This document shows positions 29,938-38,873 of a DNA stretch of 64,000 nucleotides, one piece after another. The DNA is taken from assembly GCA_964552795.1 (NCBI GenBank), contig CAZKIO010000003.1, forward strand, positions 124,001-188,000, in the 5' to 3' direction. The stretch's first letter is position 1; the number at the start of each line of letters is the position of its first letter. Both the position numbers and the translations under genes were made by a program. This stretch comes from JAEUHZ01 sp964552795. Its GTDB lineage: Bacteria; Planctomycetota; UBA1135; GCA-002686595. Under the pieces are notes generated by a model. It did no database searches. It was not told the origin of the DNA and saw only the letters and a list, made by a program, of their open reading frames with translations.

Positions 29938-30085
29938 AAGGGGGGCGGCCCGCGCAGGCCAACGCCCGGCCCCCGGCCTCGTAGGCGTACCTACCCACAT
30001 CGACGGATCGCGCAGCGCCGGCCGCCGCACGAGCATCCAGGCTGCCGGGGCCACGCGTGCACGGTCCCAATCCCAGGAGGCGGCC
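29938..30085 (+). terminator. gap with two hairpins after the nucleotidyltransferase gene
   Basis: The 148 bases contain a GC-rich imperfect hairpin (GGGGGGCGG...CCCGGCCCCC, about 29940-29974) and a 5-bp hairpin GTAGG-CGTA-CCTAC at 29981-29994. Either could terminate the upstream gene. A GGAGGCGGCC ribosome site ends the gap. Confidence 0.35.
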
Positions 30086-31450
30086 ATGATCCATGTGTTC
30101 ACCGTCCTGCCGCTCTTGATGCCGCAGGCACAACCCATTCCGGCGCCGACGCGCGAGGACCTCGACCGCGAACGCCTCGCGCAGATCGTCCGCGTCATCG
30201 GTCGCGAGGCCGTCGAGCACGAGGGCGTGCCGGGCCTCTCGATCGCGGTGAGCCGTGCGGGCGAGGTGGTCGCGCAGGCGGCCTACGGATATTCCGATCC
30301 TGCGCGCGGCCTGGTCGTCACGCCGAGCACGCGCTTCGCCATCGGTTCGATGACGCGCCAGTTCACGGCGGCGGCAGCGTTGCAGCTCGTCGAGGCCGGA
30401 CGGATCGGACTCGACGACCCCTTGACGCAACACCTCACGGGATTCCCCACGACGCAGGGGGCGCCCACGATCCGCCAGCTCCTGGCCAGCCGCTCGGGCG
30501 TGCCCGGCTGGGAGGCGATCGTCGCGAAGCATCCCGATGCCGCGACGAAGGAGCTGGACGAGGCCGCGTTCCTGGCGCTGTTCGAGGACGTGCCTTTCGC
30601 GTTCCCGCCCGGAACCGACTTCGCGCTGGACACGGTCGGCTACGTGCTCCTCTCGCTCGTCGTGCAGAAGGCCAGCGGAACGCCGTTCCCCGACTGGATC
30701 ACAAGCACGGTGGTGCAGCCGGCGAACCTCGAGGACACCGCGTTCTGCCCGGCGGCGCAGCGTCCGGTCGGGTTCGCCGCCGACTGCAAGAGCATCACGG
30801 AAGTGCGCGAAATGGAGGTCCCGCTGCCCGGCGCGCCGCGCGGCTCGACGCAGTCGCTGTGCGCGACGGCCGCGGACGTCGCGCGCTGGCAGGAGGCCCT
30901 CTTCGGGGGCGAGGTGCTCGGCGCGGCGCCGATGCGCTGGTTCCTCGACCCGCTGGGCACGAGGGACGGCTCCTACGGCTGCGCGGTCCACCGCTCGCAG
31001 TTGGAGGGCATCGAGCGCAACGCCCACACCGGCGGCGTGGGCGGCTTCCGCGTGTGCGCGGCGTACTACCCCGCGTCGCGGGTGTCGGTCGTCGTCCTCG
31101 CGAACTGCTCCACGGCCGAGGTCGATCGGATCGAATCGGAGATCGCGCGTGTGGCCCACGGGCTGGCCCCGGCGAACAGCGAGTTCCCTCTGAAGCCCGA
31201 GGAGGAGCGCCGGCTCCCGGGCAGCTACCAGTTGGCGACCACGCAGGTGCGCGTGTTCCTGCGCGACGGCCACCTGTGGTACGAGGAGCCGGGTCGCGAG
31301 GCAGCCCACCTGCGCTCGCGCGGGCGCGGCGACTTCAGCCTGGAAGGCGACGCGGGAACGCGCGTGGTCTTCGACCTCGAAGGCGAGAAGGCCCAGTGGT
31401 TCACGCTCGTCCGCGGCGGGACGATGTCGCGCGCCATCCGCATGGAGTGA
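30086..31450 (+). CDS. beta-lactamase/serine-hydrolase-fold protein with altered active site
   Basis: This 454-residue secreted protein of the class C beta-lactamase/penicillin-binding superfamily (beta-lactamase Pfam type) aligns with active homologues in VPGLSIAVSRAGEVV, TRFAIGSMTRQFTAAA and LLASRSGVPG. The catalytic SxxK is S88-M-T-R91, with Arg replacing the general-base Lys. The YxN motif (usually YSNTGY) reads ALDTVGY. HTGG near residue 313 is kept. A C-terminal lipocalin-like stretch follows (LPGSYQLATTQVRVFLRDGHLWYE). Unless the alignment misleads, it cannot use the normal acyl-serine mechanism and may be a binding protein. The start has a strong ribosome site (GGAGGCGGCC). Confidence 0.82.
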   Translation: MIHVFTVLPLLMPQAQPIPAPTREDLDRERLAQIVRVIGREAVEHEGVPGLSIAVSRAGEVVAQAAYGYSDPARGLVVTPSTRFAIGSMTRQFTAAAALQLVEAGRIGLDDPLTQHLTGFPTTQGAPTIRQLLASRSGVPGWEAIVAKHPDAATKELDEAAFLALFEDVPFAFPPGTDFALDTVGYVLLSLVVQKASGTPFPDWITSTVVQPANLEDTAFCPAAQRPVGFAADCKSITEVREMEVPLPGAPRGSTQSLCATAADVARWQEALFGGEVLGAAPMRWFLDPLGTRDGSYGCAVHRSQLEGIERNAHTGGVGGFRVCAAYYPASRVSVVVLANCSTAEVDRIESEIARVAHGLAPANSEFPLKPEEERRLPGSYQLATTQVRVFLRDGHLWYEEPGREAAHLRSRGRGDFSLEGDAGTRVVFDLEGEKAQWFTLVRGGTMSRAIRME

Positions 31451-31475
31451 GCGCGACGTCCGCAGCCGGAGCGCG

Positions 31476-34232
31476 TCAGGGTCCCAGGAAGCCCGGCGCG
31501 TTGCCGCGCGGCACCGCGTCCGAGTCCAGCCACGAGTCCAGCACGAGCCCGTTCACCGGATCGCACAGGAGCCGGATCAGGTCGGCGCCCAGCGGCCCGG
31601 CCATCCCGGGGTCCGTCGCGCCGTCGCGCAGCGCCGCTCCGGACACGCCGTTCAGCCAGGCGTGGTTGCTCGATCCGTTGGACCGTCCGTCGGGCTCGAC
31701 GATCCGGTCGAGGTTGAAGTAGACGTTCGCGGGGTTGAACGCCGCGGCGGGCGCGACGCCGTCGGCGCCCTTGCGCCCGGCGAACGTGTCCAGCGGGTTG
31801 ACGGGCGCCCCGTTCTCGTCGAACAGGAACAGGCCCGTGCCCAGGCCCGCCACGCCGTGAACGTAGAGCGGCGAGTCCAGGGCGTTGCCGGTGTTGCGCC
31901 CGAAGTGCTGGCGCAGCAGCGTGAAGTCGAGCGCGCCCCAGTCCCCGGCCGCCATCGCCGCGCGGAACGCGTCGTACTGCGCGCCGTACTGCGCGATGCC
32001 GTTGTCGGTCATGTGGCACGCCACGCAGTAGCGCGGACCCTCGCGCGTCGTGTCGACCTTGCCGCGGATGGAGTGCGCCATGATCGCGTTGTGCGACAGC
32101 GACGGGTATCCCGAGGGAACGTTGTTGCCCATGCCCTTGCGGTCGCTGAAGGAGAAGCGGCGCGAGAGCACGTTGTTGCGGTCCTCCCACTGGAAGAACA
32201 CCTTCGTGTTCGAGCTGAACTGGGCGATCCTGCCGGCCGGGTTGACGCCGAGCTGGAAGAACAGCGGCGACTGGTAGGTGAAGTCGGCGGTGCGCTGCTT
32301 GAAGACGATGCGCTCGCCGGTCTGGTTGCTGAAGTTGTTGCCGTTGTCGTACTCGCCCGACAGGTGGCAGCCCATGCAGGTGTTGGTCCACGCCGCATGG
32401 CACGCTGCGCAGTCCATGTTGTCCGTGTGGCTGAAGCCGTCCGCCGCGTGCGCCGACTGGCGGGGCCCGATGCCGTTGTCGGCCGTGCCGTCGATGCGGC
32501 CCATCGCGTAGGAGGCCTTGGCGCTGTAGAAGGGCTGCAGCGTGGTGGGGTGCACGCGTCCGCTGTTCACGACCGTGTCCCTGGTCTGCGGGATCACGTG
32601 CGTGTTGCCGGTCAGGCGGCTCCGCAGGTAGTAGAGCCCGCCCGCGCCGCGCCAGACGTGGCGCAGCTGGTTGCCCTTCGAGTCCGACGCGATCTGCGCC
32701 GCCGTGCCCGCGTGGGTCGTGCCGGGCGAGACGGGCGCGTAGGCGTCGATCGAGCCGTGGCAGTTCTCGCAACTGATCGCCGTGTGCTGTTCCATCCGGC
32801 TGAGGAGCGCGCCGCTCGGGCTGGCCGGATCCCCGCCATGCAGATCCCAGCTCCCGTGGCAGTCGATGCAGCCCAGGCCGGCCTGGTAGTGCACGTCCTC
32901 GGGCGTGTCGTCGCGCCCGTCGCCGTCGTAGTCCTCGCGCAAGAGGTACTGGTTGCCGTTGCGTCCGTTGAAGGTGTTGTTCCCCGAGACCGGATCGAAC
33001 AGCCGCGCGTCCGCGTGCGTGGTCTGGCTCGTCACCGGGTTCGCCGGGTACTGGCGGTTGTTGCGCACGTCGGCGTTCTGGTCGAGGCGGATGCCCCAGT
33101 ACTGCATCACCGTGCGGTTCGATCCCTGGTGGCAGCCGGCGCAGGCGTAGTCGTCGATGCCCGGCACGACGGCGCCGTTCGAAAGCGTGCGCGCGACGCC
33201 GTGGATCCGGTGCGAACGCGCGTGCGAGCGCTCGGGATCGTCGATGTCGTCGGGGTCGAGCGGCTCGGTCTTGTTGATGTTGGGATCCGAACTGCGGCTG
33301 CGCCCGTCCAGGCTGTACGGCATGTGGCAGGCCGTGCAGCCCGAGGAACGGAAGTCGCCCGCGCGGTTGTTCGCGCCCGCGCTTCCCAGGTGGCAGTCGC
33401 CGCACGTGAACGAGACCTGGTCCATGTACAGGTTGGCCAGCGCCGACCCGGTGATCGCGCGGTTCTCCGCATCGCGGTCGTCCGCGAGCTGGGCCGCGTC
33501 GTAGGCCGGGTTCTGGAAGACGGCGTCCGGCCCCGTCGCGCCGCGCACGCTGAAGACGGGGAACTCCAGCAGGCGCGAAACGGCGCCGACCAGGCTCTGG
33601 TTCCCGACGAAGCCCGCGTCCTGCACGGCGCGGAACGCCGTGTCGGCGGCGGTGTCCTCGTGCAGGCCCTGGCTCTCGGGGACCGCGCTCTCGATGCCGG
33701 CGGCGTACGTGGCGCCGGCGAGGATCCCGGCGGACGTGGCGAGGAGGCTCTTCGACACGATCGAAGCATGGCCGCCGTGGCACTGCCCGCAGCTCTGGCC
33801 GCGCTCCACGACGCGCAGGTCGCCGGGGTTCACGAACTGCAGGTACTCCAGCGCGGTGTAGGTGCGGCCGCCGACGACGTAGTCGGGGAACTTGTCGATG
33901 CCGGTCAGCGTCAGCCGGTTGAAGTAGGCCAGCGCGTTGACGTCCTGGAACGCGTCGTCGCCGATCTGCGGCGGCGGCGGGACGTGGCTGCTGAGCATGT
34001 CCGTGCCGTTGGGGTCGCCGCCGTGGCACGTCGTGCAGCGGATGTTCGAAGCGCCGGGGAAGGGGTGCGGGTTCTCGATCCCCGGGCCCGAGTAGTCGTC
34101 CCGCAGCGAGCCGTTGTGGCAGAGCATGCACGACTCCGCCGTCTGGACCGTCAGCGTGCTGGTTTCACCGCTGCAGGCGGCGACGAGCGCGAGGCCCGCA
34201 GCGGCCAGCCACGTGTTTGCGAACCGAACCAT
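31476..34232 (-). CDS. eleven-haem outer-membrane or surface lipoprotein cytochrome c
   Basis: This 918-residue protein has a signal peptide with lipobox LVAAC (residues 15-19), and Ser-Gly after the Cys favours export to the outer membrane. Eleven CxxCH motifs are present: CMLCH, CTTCH, CGQCH, CGDCH, CTACH, CAGCH, CIDCH, CENCH, CAACH, CMGCH and CVACH. The last quarter has no haem motif. Extra His residues spread between them can serve as second axial ligands. It is the last gene of the conduit cluster, 214 bases from the 7-haem gene, so it may also have its own promoter. Likely role: extracellular terminal of the electron conduit, analogous to but not clearly homologous with MtrC/OmcA. The ATG at 34232 follows GGAGGGCAG. 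Confidence 0.87.
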   Translation of the reverse strand: MVRFANTWLAAAGLALVAACSGETSTLTVQTAESCMLCHNGSLRDDYSGPGIENPHPFPGASNIRCTTCHGGDPNGTDMLSSHVPPPPQIGDDAFQDVNALAYFNRLTLTGIDKFPDYVVGGRTYTALEYLQFVNPGDLRVVERGQSCGQCHGGHASIVSKSLLATSAGILAGATYAAGIESAVPESQGLHEDTAADTAFRAVQDAGFVGNQSLVGAVSRLLEFPVFSVRGATGPDAVFQNPAYDAAQLADDRDAENRAITGSALANLYMDQVSFTCGDCHLGSAGANNRAGDFRSSGCTACHMPYSLDGRSRSSDPNINKTEPLDPDDIDDPERSHARSHRIHGVARTLSNGAVVPGIDDYACAGCHQGSNRTVMQYWGIRLDQNADVRNNRQYPANPVTSQTTHADARLFDPVSGNNTFNGRNGNQYLLREDYDGDGRDDTPEDVHYQAGLGCIDCHGSWDLHGGDPASPSGALLSRMEQHTAISCENCHGSIDAYAPVSPGTTHAGTAAQIASDSKGNQLRHVWRGAGGLYYLRSRLTGNTHVIPQTRDTVVNSGRVHPTTLQPFYSAKASYAMGRIDGTADNGIGPRQSAHAADGFSHTDNMDCAACHAAWTNTCMGCHLSGEYDNGNNFSNQTGERIVFKQRTADFTYQSPLFFQLGVNPAGRIAQFSSNTKVFFQWEDRNNVLSRRFSFSDRKGMGNNVPSGYPSLSHNAIMAHSIRGKVDTTREGPRYCVACHMTDNGIAQYGAQYDAFRAAMAAGDWGALDFTLLRQHFGRNTGNALDSPLYVHGVAGLGTGLFLFDENGAPVNPLDTFAGRKGADGVAPAAAFNPANVYFNLDRIVEPDGRSNGSSNHAWLNGVSGAALRDGATDPGMAGPLGADLIRLLCDPVNGLVLDSWLDSDAVPRGNAPGFLGP

Positions 34233-34446
34233 CTGCCCTCCTTCCCCGGCGGCCGGGCGGTCCGTCGTCCGCGCCTGCCCCGGCACCGCCCTTCGAACGC
34301 GCAGCGATCCCCGCCGGATCCCGCGGCTCCCCCGGCCGCGCTGCGCCGCTGTCGAGGCGGCGATCTCCCTGCATCCCTCTTCGATCCGCGATCGATCGGA
34401 TCTTGAACCGGTCTCGAACCAACCGGGTCCACGCGTGAAGGCGCGA

Positions 34447-35115
34447 TCATCCGCCGTCGATCTCGGCCTGGTTCCACGAGCGCGACTGGTGGCACCGGTC
34501 GCAGCGCGACGTCCAGCCCAGCCCGGCGTGGTTCGGATTCACCGCGCGCGCCAGGTCGCCGGCGTGGCACGTCACGCACTCCGTGTCGGTCGGCGTGAAG
34601 CGGCCGGCCTCCGCGCCCGGATGGCAGCGGTGGCAGGCGGTGGTCGCGTGCACGCCGACGAGCGGGAAGCGCGCGCGGCGGTGCAGTTCGTGCTGGCCGC
34701 GCGGATACCAGTTCGATTCCGTGTGGCAGTCCGCGCAGCCGAAGCCCAGGGCGCCCTGGTGCACGTCCTCGTGGCAGCCCGCGCAGCCGCGGTTGGCGAA
34801 CACGCCCACCGGACCGCGGTCGTTGTGGCAACGGATGCAACTCGCGGTGTCGTGCGCGCCGCGCAGGGGCACGCCGGTCTCGGTCTCGTGATCGAAGGTG
34901 AAGTCCGCGCGGACCTTGGACCAGTCGCCGCCCTCGTGGCACAGCGCGCAGTCGCCGGGGAACGTGTCGTGCGGCAGGACGGGCCCGAATCCGGCCCACC
35001 ACAACCGCAGCGACGCGCTGTCCCGGCCCTGCGAGACGCAGGCGGCGACGCCCAGCAGGGCGACGGCCGCGATCGCGATCCAGATCGAAGGACGTGTCAG
35101 CCGAGAGCCGGCCAT
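34447..35115 (-). CDS. seven-haem lipoprotein cytochrome c
   Basis: This 222-residue lipoprotein (lipobox GVAAC) carries seven CxxCH motifs in under 200 residues: CALCH, CIRCH, CAGCH, CADCH, CHRCH, CVTCH and CDRCH. Two segments (FDHETETGVPLRGAHDTASC, and LHRRARFPLVGVHATTAC) have the same layout as the repeating module of the neighbouring 23-haem protein, suggesting a common origin. Its ATG shares one base with the barrel stop (TGATG), so the two are translationally coupled. This supports a complex in which this small cytochrome docks with the barrel on either face of the outer membrane. Confidence 0.88.
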   Translation of the reverse strand: MAGSRLTRPSIWIAIAAVALLGVAACVSQGRDSASLRLWWAGFGPVLPHDTFPGDCALCHEGGDWSKVRADFTFDHETETGVPLRGAHDTASCIRCHNDRGPVGVFANRGCAGCHEDVHQGALGFGCADCHTESNWYPRGQHELHRRARFPLVGVHATTACHRCHPGAEAGRFTPTDTECVTCHAGDLARAVNPNHAGLGWTSRCDRCHQSRSWNQAEIDGG

Positions 35116-36800
35116 CAGAAGCTCCTCTGCAGGTACAAGCCCGCGGCGTATCCCGTCTCGTCGGCGTAGAACAGCGCCTCGCCGTGCAACGACAGGCTCC
35201 AGCCCGATTCCGTGTTCCAGTCGAAGTCGAGGCTCGCGCGATGCTGGGGCAGGTCGTCGTTGGCCGACGAGAAGCCCTGCTGGCGGTTGAGCACGAACTC
35301 GTAGCCGGCGCGCCATCCGACGCGCGGCCCGCTTCCGCCGAACGCGGCGCGCCAGCCGACGAGCGTCGTGAAGCGCCCCTCGGTCGCGAACCCGCCCGCT
35401 TCGGCGCGACTGCCGTCGAAGAACAGGTCGTAGGCCTCGAACGACAGCTCGCCGTCGGCGCCCTCCTCGTCCTCGTCGATCCAGACGCCGGCCTCCTCTC
35501 GCAGGCCGACCGGCCCCATGCGCTGCCGCGCGGTGATCGCGGCGCGGTCGTAGTGGTCTTCGGCGAGCTGCGCCTGCGCGACGGGCAGGAACTCCGCGCG
35601 GTCCTGCTCGGGGAAGGCCAGATGGCGGTACGACAGGTCGAGCGAGCTGCCGCCGGGCCACGCGCGGCCCAGCGTGAACCAGGCTTGCGTGAGCTCGACG
35701 CCCGAGCCCTTCGCCGCGTCGCCCGACCCGTAGACGTCGATCCAGGCCGTGGCCTGCGCGGTCCACGCATGCGGCGGAACCCACGCCGCCTTGAGCACCA
35801 CCAGGTCGCGGTCGGCGTCGAAGTCGTGGAAGGTCTTCTGGATGCCGGCGCCCAGGCTGAGCTCCTCGCTCTCGTCGCGCGACCAGCGGTACCAAGCGGC
35901 GACCGACTGGTCCTCGCCCTCCTCGTCGAGCGTGTTCCACCCGGGCAGGAAGCCGACGCGGGATCCGAGTGCTCCGCCGCCGGACAGGCGCCGGTTCCAC
36001 TCGAAGCCGTCGATCACGCCGAACTCGGGGAACTCCGAGTGCAGGAAGCGGCCGACCTCGAAGCGGTCGGGCGCGAAGCGGTGCCCGCCCCAGGCGTAGG
36101 ACGCCCGGTCGAGGCGCAGGCGCGAGTCCGTCTCGCCGTCGTCGTCGGGCACGACCGTGTCGCGATGGTTCCACTCGGCGTCGAGGCGCAGCCGGCCGCC
36201 CCAGCCGAACGCGTTGTCCAGCGTCGCGCTGGCGCCCGCGCGCACGAACAGGTCGCGGCGGTCGTCCTCGGTGTTCGCCGCGCCGTCGATCGACGTCCAC
36301 GCGCGACCGGTCAGCAACGGATCGCGGTCCTCGGGGCGCAGCGGACGCACCTTGGCGAGCAGCGGCATCGCTTCCGTCCAGCCGTCGTCGGCGCGCTGCC
36401 AGGGCGGATGCGCGGGGAGTCGCGCCGGATCCATGCGGGAGACTTCGCCGTCCGCTGGGACCGGCACCTCGACGATGACGACCTCGAAGCGCTCGGCGGG
36501 CAGCCGCGCCTCCGCGCGCATGCCGGGCATGGCGACGAAGTTCGCGTCGGTCGGCTCGACCACCGCGGAGCGGTCCTCCAGCGCGACGACGCGTCCCAGG
36601 CGCTCGCCGCCGTCGCGCAGGCGGAAGACCACGCGGTCGCCGATCTCGAGCCCATCCAGCGCGCCGCGGTCGACCGTCGCGCGCCGCGGCGCCCCCGACG
36701 TGACGCGCATCTCCAGAAGGACCGGCTGTCCCTCCTGGGCGTGCGCCGCGACGGCCCCGACGGCCACGACCATCCAGGTGCCGATCGATGGCTGGTGCAT
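35115..36800 (-). CDS. outer-membrane beta-barrel of a porin-cytochrome conduit (MtrB/PioB-like role)
   Basis: This 561-residue protein has a signal peptide (cleavage near AHA-QEG, about residue 21). An N-terminal soluble domain follows at about 25-120 (TVDRGALDGLEIGDRVVFRLR ... ALEDRSAVVEPTDANF, SH3-like). Alternating hydrophobic beta strands run from about 180 to the end, finishing in the outer-membrane terminal signature (GLYLQRSF, last residue Phe). It is smaller than MtrB (about 700). No sequence identity to MtrB is claimed; the role follows from the barrel character and from its position between two multihaem cytochrome genes. The start has GGAGGGAACC upstream. Confidence 0.78.
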   Translation of the reverse strand: MHQPSIGTWMVVAVGAVAAHAQEGQPVLLEMRVTSGAPRRATVDRGALDGLEIGDRVVFRLRDGGERLGRVVALEDRSAVVEPTDANFVAMPGMRAEARLPAERFEVVIVEVPVPADGEVSRMDPARLPAHPPWQRADDGWTEAMPLLAKVRPLRPEDRDPLLTGRAWTSIDGAANTEDDRRDLFVRAGASATLDNAFGWGGRLRLDAEWNHRDTVVPDDDGETDSRLRLDRASYAWGGHRFAPDRFEVGRFLHSEFPEFGVIDGFEWNRRLSGGGALGSRVGFLPGWNTLDEEGEDQSVAAWYRWSRDESEELSLGAGIQKTFHDFDADRDLVVLKAAWVPPHAWTAQATAWIDVYGSGDAAKGSGVELTQAWFTLGRAWPGGSSLDLSYRHLAFPEQDRAEFLPVAQAQLAEDHYDRAAITARQRMGPVGLREEAGVWIDEDEEGADGELSFEAYDLFFDGSRAEAGGFATEGRFTTLVGWRAAFGGSGPRVGWRAGYEFVLNRQQGFSSANDDLPQHRASLDFDWNTESGWSLSLHGEALFYADETGYAAGLYLQRSF

Positions 36801-36809
36801 GGTTCCCTC

Positions 36810-38873
36810 CTACTTCCTCCGTCGACGGAACAGGACGTCCTCCTGGACGCCGTGGCAGTCGACGCACTCGGTGCCGAGCGGTCGGTAACGGATCGCCTCC
36901 GCGCCGGAGGGCAGCGCGAACGCGAGGTGACAAGCGGAGCAGTCGAGCCGCGCGTGCTGCTCGCCGAGCGCGAAGCGCGAATCGCGGTCGTGATCGAAGG
37001 CCAGGAAATCCGGCCGCTCGCTGGCGTGGCAGCGCTCGCAGTCGGTGGCGCCGCCGCTCTCGAACTGCCGCGCGTGCGGCTCGGGATGGCAGTCGGCGCA
37101 CGAGCCGCCGTTGGCGGGGCCCCAGGTGCGCCCGAGCTCGTCGGGGCGGCGGAGCGGCGCGTGGCAGTCCGCGCACGACGCCTGCGCGTGGCTTCCGGCG
37201 AGCGCGAAGCCTGTCCACAAGCCGTGGTCGAAGCCGTGGGGCAGGCTGCGGAACGACGTCTCCTCGTGGCAGCGCGCGCAGTCCGTGCGGCCGCCCAGCT
37301 CCGCCGGCAGGTCGGGCGCGTCGAATCGGCCCTCGTGCGGGTCGCGATGGCACGTCACGCAGCCCTGGAACTCGCCGAACCGGTCCGCGACGCGGCCGAA
37401 CGTGCGACGCGTGCCGTCGCGCGACGCCATCGACGGATGGCAGCTCGCGCAATCGTCGGCCGCGTGCGCGCCGAAGATCGGGAAGCCCGTCCATGCGGCG
37501 TGATCGAAGCTCCTCTTCGCGGCATCGAAGCCCTCCGTCGTGTGGCACTGCGCGCAGTCGCCGTGTTTCACCGGCGCGGCGTCGGCCAGGCGCTCGTCGA
37601 AGAAGCCGCCGTGGGCATCGGCGTGGCAGGCGTCGCAGCGCGCGCCGATGCCGTGGAACGCGCGCGGCGCGCCCTCGCCGGGGACGGTGTGGCACGCGTC
37701 GCAGCTCGTCTCGAGGTGCTTGCCGTCGAGCGCCAGCGCGGCGAGCGCGTGCTTCTCGGCCGTGAACTCGTGCGGCGCGAAGGCCAGCGTGGAGTGGCAG
37801 GCCGTGCACTCCTGACCGGCGAACGGACCCGCGTGGAACTGTCCGCCGTGCGGATCGGCATGGCACGTGCTGCAGGCCTGCGCCGAACGGCCCGGGTGAC
37901 GTGCCTGGAACTCGCCGGCCTGCGCGTCGTGGCAATCGGCGCAGCGCGCCGCGTCGTGGGGGGCCGTCAGCGGGAACCCCGTGAACGCGTGCTGGACGGG
38001 CTGCAGGAGCGCGGCGGACTCGCGCCACGCGACGTGCTCGGCAACGTGGCAGGCGAGGCAGCCGCGCTCCGGCTCGAATCCGGCGAGGCGCGCCGACCGC
38101 GCCGTGAACTCCGGGCCGTGCGGCGACTCGTGGCACGCCACGCAGGTGCGCGACGCGAGGCGCTCGACGCTCTCGCCCAGCGTCTCCAGGGCGCGCGCGC
38201 CGTCCGCTGCGTGGCAGGTGCGGCAGGCGACGTCCCCGTGCCCGCCGACCAGCGCCAGGTGGCGATCGTGGCCGGCCGAGTGCAGCTCGTCCCACGCGGT
38301 CTGGCCGTGGCAGCTCGCGCAGTCGATCCGCATGCGGCCGTCGTGCGCGTCCTCGTGGCAGCTCGCGCAGTCCTGCCGCAGGCCGAGGAAGCGCTGCTGT
38401 CCCTCTTCGAGCACGTCGACGCGCGCGTTCGCGTGGCACTCCACGCAACCCAGCTCCAGGTGCCGCCCGTCCATGGTCCAGCCGACGAGCGCGTGGTCGA
38501 ACTCGAGCGCGTCAGGCACGCCGGCCAGCGCGAAGGAGCGCCGGTTCACGATGTCGAAGCCCGCGCCGTGGTGCTCGCTGTGGCAGTGCGCGCAGTTCGA
38601 CACGAGCTCGTCGGGCAGCCTTCCGTGCAGGCCGCGCCCGTCGTCGAGCTGCGCGGCGATCGGCGCGTGGCAGTCCAGGCAGGCCTCGGTCATCGACGTG
38701 AACCAGCCGCCGTGGCACGCCGCGCAGCTCTGCCCGCCGTCGACGGCGTCGAGGCGCGCGTGGACCGACGACACGGGGCCCGGCGACACGCGGTCGACGT
38801 CGACCACGGCCATCAGCAGCACGGCGCCGATCGAACAGGCCGTGATCCAGAGCCTGGGGCTGCCGAGCTTCAC
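36810..38873 (-). CDS. 23-haem periplasmic cytochrome c built from repeated modules
   Basis: This 687-residue protein has one N-terminal hydrophobic segment (about 8-26), either a signal or an anchor. Twenty-three CxxCH motifs are visible, from CAACH near residue 50 to CVDCH near the C terminus. About seven modules of roughly 90 residues repeat a pattern of [F]DHaxWtGFxLxGxHaxxxCxxCH; clear copies are FDHAAWTGFPIFGAHA and FDHGLWTGFALAGSHA. The extra His residues in each module can be second haem ligands, giving a long wire. The GTG at 38873 overlaps the stop of the flavoprotein gene (GTGA). Likely role: periplasm-spanning electron carrier from the inner-membrane protein to the barrel. Confidence 0.88.
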   Translation of the reverse strand: MKLGSPRLWITACSIGAVLLMAVVDVDRVSPGPVSSVHARLDAVDGGQSCAACHGGWFTSMTEACLDCHAPIAAQLDDGRGLHGRLPDELVSNCAHCHSEHHGAGFDIVNRRSFALAGVPDALEFDHALVGWTMDGRHLELGCVECHANARVDVLEEGQQRFLGLRQDCASCHEDAHDGRMRIDCASCHGQTAWDELHSAGHDRHLALVGGHGDVACRTCHAADGARALETLGESVERLASRTCVACHESPHGPEFTARSARLAGFEPERGCLACHVAEHVAWRESAALLQPVQHAFTGFPLTAPHDAARCADCHDAQAGEFQARHPGRSAQACSTCHADPHGGQFHAGPFAGQECTACHSTLAFAPHEFTAEKHALAALALDGKHLETSCDACHTVPGEGAPRAFHGIGARCDACHADAHGGFFDERLADAAPVKHGDCAQCHTTEGFDAAKRSFDHAAWTGFPIFGAHAADDCASCHPSMASRDGTRRTFGRVADRFGEFQGCVTCHRDPHEGRFDAPDLPAELGGRTDCARCHEETSFRSLPHGFDHGLWTGFALAGSHAQASCADCHAPLRRPDELGRTWGPANGGSCADCHPEPHARQFESGGATDCERCHASERPDFLAFDHDRDSRFALGEQHARLDCSACHLAFALPSGAEAIRYRPLGTECVDCHGVQEDVLFRRRRK

